Below, in pieces: positions 54,127 to 62,851 of a stretch of DNA of 64,000 bases. Positions within the stretch are counted from its first letter, which is position 1, and each line of letters starts with the position of its first letter. Source of the stretch: Elioraea thermophila (ex Habib et al. 2022) (GTDB taxonomy: Bacteria; Pseudomonadota; Alphaproteobacteria; Acetobacterales; Acetobacteraceae); NCBI RefSeq assembly GCF_003336755.1, contig NZ_QMDI01000002.1, positions 868,001 to 932,000 on the forward strand, read 5' to 3'. The notes under the pieces are model-generated. The model was not told the origin of the DNA and did not search any database. It saw nothing but the letters and a program-made list of their open reading frames with translations. The translations under genes and the position numbers were made by a program.

Positions 54127-54798
54127 ATGGCGACGACGAAGAAACCGGCGGCGAAGACGGCGGCCAAGACGCCGCCGAAGACGGCCGCCGCGAAGACGGC
54201 GACGAAGACGACGGCGAAGGCCGCCGCCGCGAAGGCGACGGCGGCAAAGGCGGCGAGCAAGGCCACCGCGTCGAAGGCCGCGGCCAGCAAGGCGACCGCC
54301 ACCAAGGCCGCCCCTGCCCCGGCGGCCATTCCGCCCGGCGTCAAGGAAGGCGACCCCGCCCCGCCCTTCTCGCTTCCCGCCACCGGCGGACGCACCGTCA
54401 GCCTGGAGGCGATGAAGGGCAAGCCCTTCGTGCTCTACTTCTACCCGAAGGCCGACACGCCCGGCTGCACCACCGAGGCTTGCGCCTTCAACGAGGCGCT
54501 GACGCAGTTCAAGGGGCTCGGGCTCGAGGTGATCGGCGTCAGCCCCGACAAGATGCCGGCGATCGAGAAGTTCGCGCAGAAATACGGGCTCGACTTCCCG
54601 CTCGCCTCCGACCCGGAGAACGCCACCGCCCAGGCCTACGGCGCGTGGGGCGAGAAGGTGTTCATGGGGCGCCGCTCGATCGGGCTGATCCGCAGCACGT
54701 TCCTGATCGACAAGGACGGGCGCATCGCGCGGGCGTGGAAGAAGGTGAAGGTGGACGGGCACGCCGCGGAGGTGCTGGAGGCGGCGCGGGCGCTCTGA
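54127..54798 (+). CDS. bcp: Bcp-type peroxiredoxin with lysine/alanine-rich N-terminal tail
   Basis: A 223-residue thiol peroxidase. Residues about 75-223 are a complete AhpC/TSA Bcp domain: GDPAPPFSLPATGGRTVSL, YFYPKADTPGCTTEACAFNE with peroxidatic Cys114 and resolving Cys119 (C-x4-C), and RSTFLIDKDGRIARAWKKVK. Residues 1-68 consist almost only of Ala, Lys, Thr, Ser and Pro with 14 Lys in the first 60 and no acidic residues. This resembles histone H1/AlgP-type tails that bind DNA. The DNA encoding it is a degenerate AAG/GCG repeat. GGAGAGGGG before the ATG supports this start, so the tail is translated. Confidence 0.93.
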   Translation: MATTKKPAAKTAAKTPPKTAAAKTATKTTAKAAAAKATAAKAASKATASKAAASKATATKAAPAPAAIPPGVKEGDPAPPFSLPATGGRTVSLEAMKGKPFVLYFYPKADTPGCTTEACAFNEALTQFKGLGLEVIGVSPDKMPAIEKFAQKYGLDFPLASDPENATAQAYGAWGEKVFMGRRSIGLIRSTFLIDKDGRIARAWKKVKVDGHAAEVLEAARAL

Positions 54799-54835
54799 GC
54801 GGCCTTGGGCCGGAGAGGGCGGCGGGGGCGACGCG

Positions 54836-55540
54836 CTAGCGCTCGTCCCCTTCCTGCGCCAGGGCCCTGAGCGCCGCCTCGTTGCGGATGGTCACCCGGC
54901 CCGGGATCAGCGACACCACACCGTCCGCCTCCCACGCCTTCAGCGCGCGGTTGACGCTCTCCCGCGCCGCACCGACGAGCTCGGCGAGTTCCTTCTGCGT
55001 CGCGGGGATGGAGGCGAGGTTCTGCGCCGCGGCCAGCCGAAGCAGGGCACGCGCAAGCCGAACTTCGAGCGGAAAGAAGAGAAGTTCCTCGACCTGGGCC
55101 GAGGTGCGCCGCAGCCGCTCGCAGAGCACCTCGATCACGGCGAGCGCGAGCTTCGGGCGCGCCTCCAACAGCGGCAACACGTCGCGACGCTCCAGCGTCA
55201 TCAGCCGCCCGTCCGTCAGCGCCACCGCATCGGCCGAGCGCGGCCGGCCATCGAGCAGCGCGATCTCGCCGAACACCTCGCCTGCGCGCACTGTGTTCAA
55301 CACGATATCCTTGCCGTCCTCGGAGGGGAGAACGATGCGCACCCGGCCGGCGAGTACCGCGATCAGCCCTGCCCCGGGGTCGCCGCGGCGGAACAGCGTT
55401 TCGCCCCGCCGCATCGGGCGCACATGCGCGTAGGCGGCAAGCCGCGCGATGTCCTCCGCCGGCAGGCGGCCGAACAGGGCGTTGCGCGCCAGCACCTCGT
55501 AGCGGGCGTCGGTGGCGTCGAGGCGGGGCATCAGCGACAT
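54836..55540 (-). CDS. Crp/Fnr family transcriptional regulator
   Basis: A 234-residue regulator. A cyclic-nucleotide-binding beta-roll (ARNALFGRLPAEDIARLAA, FRRGDPGAGLIAVLAGRVRI, GEVFGEIALLDGRPRSADAV) precedes a dimer helix and a C-terminal winged HTH (PATQKELAELVGAARESVNR then ALKAWEADGVVSL). It has no FNR-type cysteine cluster at the N-terminus, so an oxygen-sensing Fe-S centre is unlikely; cAMP or another ligand is possible. GEIALLDGRPRSADAV resembles the cAMP-binding phosphate cassette with Arg at the usual place. Convergent with bcp. Confidence 0.92.
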   Translation of the reverse strand: MSLMPRLDATDARYEVLARNALFGRLPAEDIARLAAYAHVRPMRRGETLFRRGDPGAGLIAVLAGRVRIVLPSEDGKDIVLNTVRAGEVFGEIALLDGRPRSADAVALTDGRLMTLERRDVLPLLEARPKLALAVIEVLCERLRRTSAQVEELLFFPLEVRLARALLRLAAAQNLASIPATQKELAELVGAARESVNRALKAWEADGVVSLIPGRVTIRNEAALRALAQEGDER

Positions 55541-55687
55541 GGCTGCAACCTTACCGCGAACCGCCGCCTCGTGCAGCCGCGTCTCGCGGAAGGGTCGATG
55601 CTTCATCCCGCGCCCGCGATCCGCTAGGGTCCCTGCCAGTGCTCGGGCGGCCGACACCGCCCGTTTCGCTCGGGAGACGGAACAACG

Positions 55688-57277
55688 ATGCGCACCACGC
55701 TCCTTGCCGCTGCGGCGGCCCTCGCCCTCGCCGCGACTTTCGCTTCCGCCGAGGCGCGGACCATCCGCTGGTCGGCGGCGGGCGATCCCAACACCATGGA
55801 TCCCCACTCGCAGAACCTTGGAACGGTGACGAAGATCCTCAATCAGATCTATGAGCCGTTGATCCTGCGCACGCGTGACCTCGGCCTCGAGCCGGGCTTG
55901 GCTACCGCCTGGCGGCAACTCGAGCCGACGCGCTGGCGGTTCGAACTGCGCCGGGGGGTCAAGTTCCACAACGGCAACGACTTCAACGCCGACGACGTCG
56001 TCTTCTCGATCGAGCGGGCGCTCGCCCCCACCTCGAACTACGGCATCTTCGTCGACACCGTGCAGTCGGCGGTGAAGGTCGACGACTTCACCGTCGACGT
56101 GGTCACCAAGATCCCCGACCCGATCCTGCCGAACAAGCTCGCCTCGGTGTACATCATGGATCGCGAATGGTCTGAGGCGAACAACGTCCGCCAGCCGCAG
56201 AACACGCGGGCGCGCGAGGAGACTCACACGGTGCGCAACACCAACGGCACCGGCCCCTTCCGCCTGACCATCCGCGAACCCGACGTGCGCACGGTGATGG
56301 TGCGCAACGACCAGTGGTGGGGCTGGAACGTTCCTGGGAACGACAGCAACATCACCGAGATCGTCTATCGCCCGATCGCGTCCGATGCGACGCGCATCGC
56401 CGCCCTCCTCTCCGGCGAGGTCGACTTCGTCATGGACCCGCCCCTGCAGGATCTCGAACGGCTGAAGCGCGCGCCGAACATCACCGTGCTCGAGGGGCCG
56501 GAGGTGCGCACCCTGTTCTTCGCAATGGACGTCAAGCGCGACGAGCTTCTCTATTCCAGCGTCAAGGGGAAGAACCCGTTCAAGGACCTGCGCGTGCGCC
56601 AGGCGCTCTACCACGCGATCGACATCGAGGCGATCCGCACCCGCGTGATGCGCGGTCAGGCGATCGTCACCGGCACGCTGTTTCCGCCGCAGGTCAACGG
56701 CTACGCCAAGGAATGGGACAAGCGTCTGCCCTTCGATCCCGCCCGCGCCCGCGCCCTGCTCGCCGAAGCGGGCTACCCGCAGGGCTTCGAGGTGACGCTC
56801 GATTGCCCGAACAACCGCTACATCAATGACGAGCAGATCTGCCAGGCGGTGGCGGCGATGTGGACGCGGGTCGGCGTCAACACGCGGCTCAACGCGATGC
56901 CGCTCGCCCAGTTCTTCCCCAAGATCCAGCGCGAGGACACCTCGATCTACCTGCTGGGCTGGGGCGTGCCCACGCTCGATGCGCTGTATTCGATCCAGTC
57001 GCTGCTCGCGACCAGGGACGGCCGCCCCGGCAACGGCATCTGGAACTACGGCAACTACTCCAACCCGCGCATGGATGCGCTCGTGGAGACCATCAAGAAC
57101 GAATCCGATCCCGAGAAGCGCAACGCGGCGATCGCGGAAGCGATGCGCATCTACCACGAGGACGTGCCGCACATCCCGCTGCACCACCAGATGATCCCCT
57201 GGGCGATGCGCGCCAACATCACCATGCCGCACATGGCGAACAACCAGCCCTACATGCGCTGGGCGCGGGTCAACTGA
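55688..57277 (+). CDS. Peptide ABC transporter substrate-binding protein
   Basis: A 529-residue DppA/OppA-like protein. The signal peptide MRTTLLAAAAALALAATFAS is cleaved near ASAEA. The mature part has TIRWSAAGDPNTMDPHSQNL, FELRRGVKFHNGNDFNADDV, NTNGTGPFRLTIREPD and the late IYLLGWGVPTLDALYSIQSL. It is the first gene of a complete five-component importer. The ligand (dipeptide, oligopeptide or another solute) cannot be told from sequence. Confidence 0.94.
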   Translation: MRTTLLAAAAALALAATFASAEARTIRWSAAGDPNTMDPHSQNLGTVTKILNQIYEPLILRTRDLGLEPGLATAWRQLEPTRWRFELRRGVKFHNGNDFNADDVVFSIERALAPTSNYGIFVDTVQSAVKVDDFTVDVVTKIPDPILPNKLASVYIMDREWSEANNVRQPQNTRAREETHTVRNTNGTGPFRLTIREPDVRTVMVRNDQWWGWNVPGNDSNITEIVYRPIASDATRIAALLSGEVDFVMDPPLQDLERLKRAPNITVLEGPEVRTLFFAMDVKRDELLYSSVKGKNPFKDLRVRQALYHAIDIEAIRTRVMRGQAIVTGTLFPPQVNGYAKEWDKRLPFDPARARALLAEAGYPQGFEVTLDCPNNRYINDEQICQAVAAMWTRVGVNTRLNAMPLAQFFPKIQREDTSIYLLGWGVPTLDALYSIQSLLATRDGRPGNGIWNYGNYSNPRMDALVETIKNESDPEKRNAAIAEAMRIYHEDVPHIPLHHQMIPWAMRANITMPHMANNQPYMRWARVN

Positions 57278-57377
57278 TCGCCCGTGCCCGGAGGCCCCTC
57301 GCGCCGCTCCAGCGCGAGGGGCACCTTGACGCCGCCTCGCCGACCCCGGCGGTCTGAGACGGAGCGTTCGGCTTCGC

Positions 57378-58364
57378 ATGCTCGCCTTCATCGTCTCCCG
57401 GCTGCTGCAGGCGATCCCCGTCATGCTGACGGTGAGCCTGATCAGCTTCGCCATGTTCGCCTACGTGGGCGATCCGGTGACGATCATGCTCGGCCAGGAC
57501 TACACGGAGGCGCAGCGCGAGGCACTGGTGCGCGAGTTGGGGCTCGATCAGCCCTTCTTCGTACAGTTCGTCGAATTCCTGCAAAACGTGCTGCGGGGCG
57601 ACTTCGGCATTTCCTATCGCCTCGGTCGCCCGGTGGCCGACCTGATCCTCGAACGCCTCCCCGCCACGCTCGAACTCGCGCTCACCGCCGCCCTGCTTGC
57701 CCTCCTCGTCGGCGTGCCGTTGGGGGTGTACACGGGGCTCTATCGCGACTCCTGGCTGTCGCGCGTGTTCCTCACCGTGTCGCTGATCGGGGTGTCGCTG
57801 CCGACCTTCCTCATCGGCATCCTGCTCATCCTGGTGTTCGCGGTGATCCTCGGCTGGCTGCCCTCGTTCGGCCGCGGGGAGACAGTGACGATCGGGTGGT
57901 GGAGCACGGGGCTTCTCACCGCCTCGGGGCTGAAGGCCCTGATTCTGCCCGCCGTCACCTTGGGGCTCTATCAGATGACTCTGATCATGCGCCTCGTGCG
58001 CAGCGAGATGCTCGAGGTGCTGCGCACCGACTACATCAAGTTCGCCCGCGCGCGCGGCCTGCCAGACCGCATCGTGCATTTCGGCCACGCCCTGAAGAAC
58101 ACGCTCGTTCCGGTGATCACCATCACCGGCCTGCAGCTCGGCGCCATCATCGCCTTCGCCATCGTCACCGAAACGGTGTTCCAGTGGCCGGGCATGGGGC
58201 TTCTCTTCATCCAGGCGGTGGCGAACGCCGACATCCCGATCATGGCCGCCTACCTGATGCTGATCGCGCTCCTGTTCGTGGTGATCAACCTGATCGTCGA
58301 CCTTCTCTACTACGCGGTCGACCCGCGGCTGCGCAGCGGGCTCGTCGCCTCATCGGGGCGCTGA
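57378..58364 (+). CDS. Dipeptide-type ABC transporter permease (DppB-like)
   Basis: A 328-residue permease with six spans. The N-terminal signature LAFIVSRLLQAIPVMLTVSL is the classic DppB start. The EAA loop for ATPase docking is EVLRTDYIKFARARGLPDRI. The 100-bp gap from the binding-protein gene holds a possible hairpin (GAGGCCCCTCGCGCC region) and the remaining genes are spaced by 4-15 bp. Confidence 0.95.
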   Translation: MLAFIVSRLLQAIPVMLTVSLISFAMFAYVGDPVTIMLGQDYTEAQREALVRELGLDQPFFVQFVEFLQNVLRGDFGISYRLGRPVADLILERLPATLELALTAALLALLVGVPLGVYTGLYRDSWLSRVFLTVSLIGVSLPTFLIGILLILVFAVILGWLPSFGRGETVTIGWWSTGLLTASGLKALILPAVTLGLYQMTLIMRLVRSEMLEVLRTDYIKFARARGLPDRIVHFGHALKNTLVPVITITGLQLGAIIAFAIVTETVFQWPGMGLLFIQAVANADIPIMAAYLMLIALLFVVINLIVDLLYYAVDPRLRSGLVASSGR

Positions 58365-58368
58365 GCCG

Positions 58369-59298
58369 ATGAGCGCCTTCGCCCGCATGCACTACCTCGC
58401 GCGCATCTTCGACTCCGATCTCTGGTGGTCGTTCACCCGTTCGCCGACCGTCGTCGTCTCCGCCCTCGTCGCGGTCGCGATGATCGGCTCCGCCGCCTTT
58501 GCGCCGTGGGTCGCGCCGCACAACCCGTTCGATCTCGCCACCCTGAACCTGCTCGACGCCTTCACCCCACCGATCTGGCTCGAGGGTGGCGACGCGCGCT
58601 TCCCGCTCGGCACCGACGACCAGGGCCGCGATGTGCTGTCCACCATCCTCTACGGGGCACGAATCAGCCTGTTCGTCGGTTTCTGCTCCGTCCTGTTCGC
58701 GATGACGCTCGGCGTCACCATCGGGCTCGTCGCCGGCTACGCGGGGGGTGCCGTGGATGCGGTGCTGATGCGCATCGCCGACATCAAGCTCACCTTTCCC
58801 GCCATCCTGATCGCGCTGCTCGTCGATGGCATCGTGCGGGCCGTGCTGCCGCGCGAACTCCACGACCGCATTGCGATCTGGGTGCTGATCTTCGCCATCG
58901 GCATCTCGAACTGGGTGCCCTTCGCCCGCACCGTGCGCGGCTCGACCATGGTGGAGAAGAACAAGGAGTACGTGATGGCCGCGCGCGTCATCGGCCTCTC
59001 ACCGGCGCGCATCATGTGGTCGCACGTGTTGCCGAACGTGATGGGCCCGGTGCTCGTCATCGCCACGCTGCAGCTCGGCTTCGCCATCCTGGCCGAGGCG
59101 ACGCTTTCCTTCCTCGGCGTCGGCGTGCCGCCCACCCAGCCCTCGCTCGGCACGCTGATCCGGATCGGCAACGACTTCCTCTTCTCCGGCGAGTGGTGGA
59201 TCACGGTGTTTCCCGGAGCCGCGCTCGCCATCATGGTGCTGTCGGTCAACCTGCTCGGCGACTGGCTGCGCGACGCCCTCAACCCGAAGCTCCGCTAG
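58369..59298 (+). CDS. Dipeptide-type ABC transporter permease (DppC-like)
   Basis: A 309-residue partner permease. After an N-terminal helix (VVVSALVAVAMIGSAAFAPW) come FPLGTDDQGRDVLSTILYGA, the DppC hallmark, and the EAA loop KEYVMAARVIGLSPARIM. LGVGVPPTQPSLGTLI is also conserved. It starts 4 bp after the DppB-like gene. Confidence 0.95.
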   Translation: MSAFARMHYLARIFDSDLWWSFTRSPTVVVSALVAVAMIGSAAFAPWVAPHNPFDLATLNLLDAFTPPIWLEGGDARFPLGTDDQGRDVLSTILYGARISLFVGFCSVLFAMTLGVTIGLVAGYAGGAVDAVLMRIADIKLTFPAILIALLVDGIVRAVLPRELHDRIAIWVLIFAIGISNWVPFARTVRGSTMVEKNKEYVMAARVIGLSPARIMWSHVLPNVMGPVLVIATLQLGFAILAEATLSFLGVGVPPTQPSLGTLIRIGNDFLFSGEWWITVFPGAALAIMVLSVNLLGDWLRDALNPKLR

Positions 59299-59313
59299 CA
59301 AGGCCGGCGCGCG

Positions 59314-60309
59314 ATGCCTCTCCTCGATGTGCGCAACCTGCGCGTGGAGTTCCCCACCCGGCGCGGCACGCTCGTCGCGGTGGATGACGTCTCGTTCAGC
59401 ATCGAGCCCGGGGAGGTGCTCGGCGTCGTCGGCGAATCGGGTGCGGGCAAGTCGATCACCGGGGCGGCGATTATCCGCCTGATCGAACCGCCAGGGCGGA
59501 TCGCCGGCGGCGAGATCTGGCTGGATGGGCGGCGCATCGACACCCTGCCGCCGGAGCGCATGCGCAGCGTGCGGGGGCGGGAGATCGGCGCGATCTTCCA
59601 GGACCCGCTGACCACGCTCAATCCGCTCTACACCATCGGGCGCCAGCTCGCGGAAACGATGCAGACCCATCTCGGTCTCGGCGCGAAGGAGGCGCGGGCG
59701 CGGGCCATTCGCTGGCTGGAGGAGGTCGGCATTCCCGCCGCCGCCGAGCGGATCGATGCCTATCCGCACCAGTTCTCGGGGGGCATGCGCCAGCGCGTGG
59801 TGATCGCGCTCGCCCTGTGCGCGGAGCCCAAGCTCGTGATCGCCGACGAGCCGACCACCGCGCTCGACGTCTCCATCCAGGCCCAGGTGATCGCGCTCCT
59901 CAAACGTCTCTGTCGTGACCACGGCACGGCGGTGATGCTGATCACCCACGACATGGGCGTGATCGCGGAGACCGCCGACCGAGTGGCGGTCATGTATGCC
60001 GGGCGCATCGCGGAGATCGGCCCCGTGCGCGAGGTGGTGAAGCACCCCCGCCACCCCTACACCGAGGGGCTGATGGGCTCGATCCCCCCCCTTTCGCATC
60101 GCGTGCGCCGGCTGGCGCAGATCGAGGGCGCGATGCCGCGGCTGACCGACATCCCTCCCGGCTGCGCCTTCAACCCGCGCTGCCCGCGCGCCTTCGACCG
60201 CTGCCGGCGCGACCGCCCCGAGCTGATGGCGACCGACGGGCCCAACCGGGCCGCCTGCTGGCTGCACGATCCGTCGTCACGCGACGAGGCCCTCGGCCAT
60301 GCCGCCTGA
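59314..60309 (+). CDS. Dipeptide-type ABC transporter ATP-binding protein (DppD-like)
   Basis: A 331-residue ATPase. Walker A is [17 protein letters not shown], the Q-loop [16 protein letters not shown], the signature [15 protein letters not shown], Walker [15 protein letters not shown], and the switch [12 protein letters not shown]. The C-terminal oligopeptide domain has [15 protein letters not shown], which in relatives binds an Fe-S cluster. It overlaps the next gene by 11 bp. Confidence 0.96.
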   Translation: MPLLDVRNLRVEFPTRRGTLVAVDDVSFSIEPGEVLGVVGESGAGKSITGAAIIRLIEPPGRIAGGEIWLDGRRIDTLPPERMRSVRGREIGAIFQDPLTTLNPLYTIGRQLAETMQTHLGLGAKEARARAIRWLEEVGIPAAAERIDAYPHQFSGGMRQRVVIALALCAEPKLVIADEPTTALDVSIQAQVIALLKRLCRDHGTAVMLITHDMGVIAETADRVAVMYAGRIAEIGPVREVVKHPRHPYTEGLMGSIPPLSHRVRRLAQIEGAMPRLTDIPPGCAFNPRCPRAFDRCRRDRPELMATDGPNRAACWLHDPSSRDEALGHAA

Positions 60310-61327
60310 CGCCTCGCGCACCGTCGCCACGGAGGCGCTGGTCGAGGTCGAGGACCTCGCGCGCGACTTCGACGTCTCGCGGCCTTGGCTGTTCCGCGTG
60401 CTCAACGGCGAGCCGCGGCGCATCGTGCACGCGGTCGCCGGCGTCTCGTTCGCCATCCCTCGCGGCACCACGCTCTCCCTCGTCGGCGAGTCGGGCTGCG
60501 GCAAGACGACGGTGGCGCGCCTGGTCGTCGGCCTGTATCGGCCAACACGGGGCAGGATCCGCTTCGACGGGTCGGACATCACGGCGCTCGGGGCGGACGA
60601 CGCGGCGCGATCGATCCGCCGCCGGATCAACATGATCTTCCAGGACCCTTACGCCTCGCTCAACCCGCGCTGGCGCGTGCGCGACATCATCGCCGAACCC
60701 TTGCGCGCCTTCCGCGTGCTCGAGGACGAGCGTGCGATCGCCGAGCGAGTGGCCGAGCTCCTCCGGCACGTGGGCCTGTCGCCGAAGGACGGCGAGAAGT
60801 ATCCGCACGAGTTCTCGGGCGGGCAGCGCCAGCGCATCTCCATCGCGCGCGCGCTTTCCGCCACCCCCGACTTCCTCGTCTGCGACGAACCGACGAGCGC
60901 GCTCGACGTCTCGGTGCAGGCGCAGATCCTGAACCTGATGAAGGACCTGCAGGAGGAGATGGGCCTCACCTACCTCTTCATCAGCCACAATCTCGCGGTG
61001 GTGCGGCACATGTCGGACCGCATCGGGGTGATGTATCTCGGGCGGATCGTCGAGCTCGCACCGACCGATGCGCTGTTCGAAGCCCCGCGCCACCCCTACA
61101 CGCGGATGTTGCTCGATGCGATCCCGGACCTCGAGATGACGGGGCGGCGGCGCATTCCCGTCGGCGGCGAGGTGCCCTCCCCGATCGCGCCGCCGCCGGG
61201 CTGCGCGTTCCATCCGCGCTGCCCGTTCGCGGATGCGCGCTGTCGGGCGGAGGTGCCGCGGCTTCGTGCCGAGGGCGAGGCGCTCGTCGCTTGCCACGCG
61301 GTGGAGGAAGGCCGACTCGCCGCCTGA
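60299..61327 (+). CDS. Dipeptide-type ABC transporter ATP-binding protein (DppF-like)
   Basis: A 342-residue ATPase completing the transporter. Walker A is [17 protein letters not shown], the signature [15 protein letters not shown], Walker [14 protein letters not shown], and the switch [12 protein letters not shown]. The C-terminal [15 protein letters not shown] resembles that of the DppD-like partner. ATG 60299 overlaps the upstream gene by 11 bp, implying coupling. A hairpin follows the stop. Confidence 0.96.
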   Translation: MPPDASRTVATEALVEVEDLARDFDVSRPWLFRVLNGEPRRIVHAVAGVSFAIPRGTTLSLVGESGCGKTTVARLVVGLYRPTRGRIRFDGSDITALGADDAARSIRRRINMIFQDPYASLNPRWRVRDIIAEPLRAFRVLEDERAIAERVAELLRHVGLSPKDGEKYPHEFSGGQRQRISIARALSATPDFLVCDEPTSALDVSVQAQILNLMKDLQEEMGLTYLFISHNLAVVRHMSDRIGVMYLGRIVELAPTDALFEAPRHPYTRMLLDAIPDLEMTGRRRIPVGGEVPSPIAPPPGCAFHPRCPFADARCRAEVPRLRAEGEALVACHAVEEGRLAA

Positions 61328-61331
61328 GCGG

Positions 61332-61350
61332 TTCCGCCGGGAGTGCGGAA
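61332..61350. terminator. Hairpin after the dpp-like operon
   Basis: TTCCGC (61332-61337) pairs perfectly with GCGGAA (61345-61350) around a 7-nt loop, 5 bp after the DppF-like stop. There is no T-run, so it is a modest terminator candidate between convergent genes. Confidence 0.4.
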
Positions 61351-61406
61351 ACGACAGGCGCGCCGGCGTCTCACCCGCGCGCCGTGCCGTGTCGTGACGT
61401 CTTCGC

Positions 61407-62300
61407 TCAGACCCGCCGGCGGGCCAGGCCGAGGGCGGCGAGGCCGAAGCCGAGCAAGGCGAGGCTGGCCGGCTCCACCACCTCGATCGGAACCTCGATC
61501 TGATAGGCGTAGCGGAGGGTCACGCTCTCGCCGGCGGCGAGATCGCCGATGAACCAAGCCATCTGCAGGCTGAAGTCACCGCGCTCGACGCGCGGAGACA
61601 CCGCCCCCGCCCCCTCGAGCACGGTGAGCGGCGAGTCGGTGGTGCAACACTCGCCGCCGATGAGCGTATTGCTCGGGTAGTCGGTGGTGAGGTTGATCAG
61701 GGCGAGGCCGAGCCCCGTCAGCGGACCGCGTCCGAAGATCCGATCGGCTGCGCTCAAGCCGGCACCGCCCCGCGTGTTGTCGGTCTCGAACGGATCGACG
61801 GTGTCGTCGAGCTCGAGCGAAGCGTCGGGGCTCGGGTCGACGGCACGGACGAAGGCGAGGCTCTCCAGATCCTGCAGGGCGGTGATCGTGGTCTCGATCA
61901 CGATTCTCGTACCGTGGGGATCGAACAGATAGGTGTGCGAGATCTCGAAGAGGCTGCCGAACGATCCCGTCCAGCGCGCGCCGCCATCGATCGCCTCCAC
62001 GGCGCCGCTGCCAAGATCAGCGATGCCGTTGGCGTTCTCGACGAAACCCGTCTGGTCGGAGACGACCCCGAAGCCCTCGTGGCGCAGCCCGTTCAGCATG
62101 TCGATGCAGTGCCGGCCGCCGCCGCGGGGGTCGACCACGATGCCGAAGCCCTCGTCGAGGCCAGGGCCGATCGTGCCCAGATCGCTGATTTGGAACTTGA
62201 GGAACCGCCCCTCGAGCACGACGCCGGCTTGGGCGAGCGCGGGGGCGAAAGCGACTGCGACGGCAGAGGCAACGGCGACGCGAAGACGGCGTGGCAGCAC
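61407..62300 (-). CDS. PEP-CTERM sorting domain protein
   Basis: A 297-residue exported protein. With the GTG start at 62300, preceded by GAGGGAG at 7 nt, the product opens with a basic signal peptide (LPRRLRVAVASAVAVAFAPA) cleaved near LAQAG. The beta-rich body includes HCIDMLNGLRHEGFGVV and FDPHGTRIVIETTITAL; the end is VVEPASLALLGFGLAALGLA plus RRR, a PEP-CTERM signal with VEP instead of PEP. A longer ATG start at 62351 would bury the signal peptide and is disfavoured. A Pho-box-like repeat lies about 140 bp upstream on the same strand. Confidence 0.85.
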   Translation of the reverse strand: MLPRRLRVAVASAVAVAFAPALAQAGVVLEGRFLKFQISDLGTIGPGLDEGFGIVVDPRGGGRHCIDMLNGLRHEGFGVVSDQTGFVENANGIADLGSGAVEAIDGGARWTGSFGSLFEISHTYLFDPHGTRIVIETTITALQDLESLAFVRAVDPSPDASLELDDTVDPFETDNTRGGAGLSAADRIFGRGPLTGLGLALINLTTDYPSNTLIGGECCTTDSPLTVLEGAGAVSPRVERGDFSLQMAWFIGDLAAGESVTLRYAYQIEVPIEVVEPASLALLGFGLAALGLARRRV

Positions 62301-62442
62301 GGACGATCTCCCTCGTTCAGGCGGCCGCATGAGAAGCAGGCTGCGTGCCATCGCACGCCGAGCGCCGAGAACGCTCCCGCGATCGGCGCGTCGAGGGCGG
62401 CGTGCCCGCCTGCCAGCGGCGACGGTGTAAAATTTTCCGACA

Positions 62443-62460
62443 GCGACAGATCGATGACAG
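62443..62460 (-). promoter_or_regulatory. Pho-box-like direct repeat before the PEP-CTERM gene
   Basis: Minus strand: CTGTCAT-CGAT-CTGTCGC, two heptamers 11 bp apart. The first is a perfect match to the PhoB consensus CTGTCAT, the second 5 of 7. AAAATTTTAC begins 8 nt downstream and could supply the -10. The start of PEP-CTERM gene 3 is 143 bp further on. Confidence 0.6.
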
Positions 62461-62767
62461 AGGCACCGGCGGCAGCGACAAGCATGGTCCGCCTGCCGGC
62501 AAGCCACAGCTGACCGCGGCTGTTCGCAATCCAAGATCCCCCACGCGATGCGCGCGCCAGTGCAGTACCGTCGACGAGATGGTGTTCGGCTTCGAAACGA
62601 TAGATCGCGGCGACTACTGTCGGAACGGAAGCGAACCAAGTACGATTGTGTGCCGGAGATGCCGATTTGGTCATGAGGACCGATCGCGCGACTGCGACTG
62701 GAAGACGAAACGAGGCCGACACGATCCTCGCCTGTCGGTCCGCTTTACACCTGCATTCGTCATTGTT
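62461..62767. other. Intergenic region between divergent Pho-box-like sites
   Basis: A little over 300 bp with lower GC than the surroundings and no convincing coding frame on either strand. The reading frames that cross it lack ribosome sites and domain similarity. It separates the two Pho-box-like elements and presumably holds further promoter sequences. Confidence 0.45.
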
Positions 62768-62785
62768 CTTTCATCGAACTGTCGT
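62768..62785 (+). promoter_or_regulatory. Pho-box-like direct repeat before the choice-of-anchor I gene
   Basis: Plus strand: CTTTCAT-CGAA-CTGTCGT. Each heptamer matches the PhoB consensus CTGTCAT at 6 of 7 positions with the standard 4-bp spacer. It ends 66 bp before the ATG of the downstream gene, a typical location for PhoB activation. Phosphate control is inferred. Confidence 0.65.
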
Positions 62786-62851
62786 CATGCGGGCGCGTGA
62801 CTCTCTCTAGCCTCAGCGCATCTCGCGAAGGGGGAAGGAAGAGGTCCACGG

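Noticed and set aside
61407-62351. Longer ATG start for PEP-CTERM gene 3
   Set aside because: It would place about 17 polar residues before the signal peptide, whereas GTG 62300 has a well-spaced GAGGGAG.
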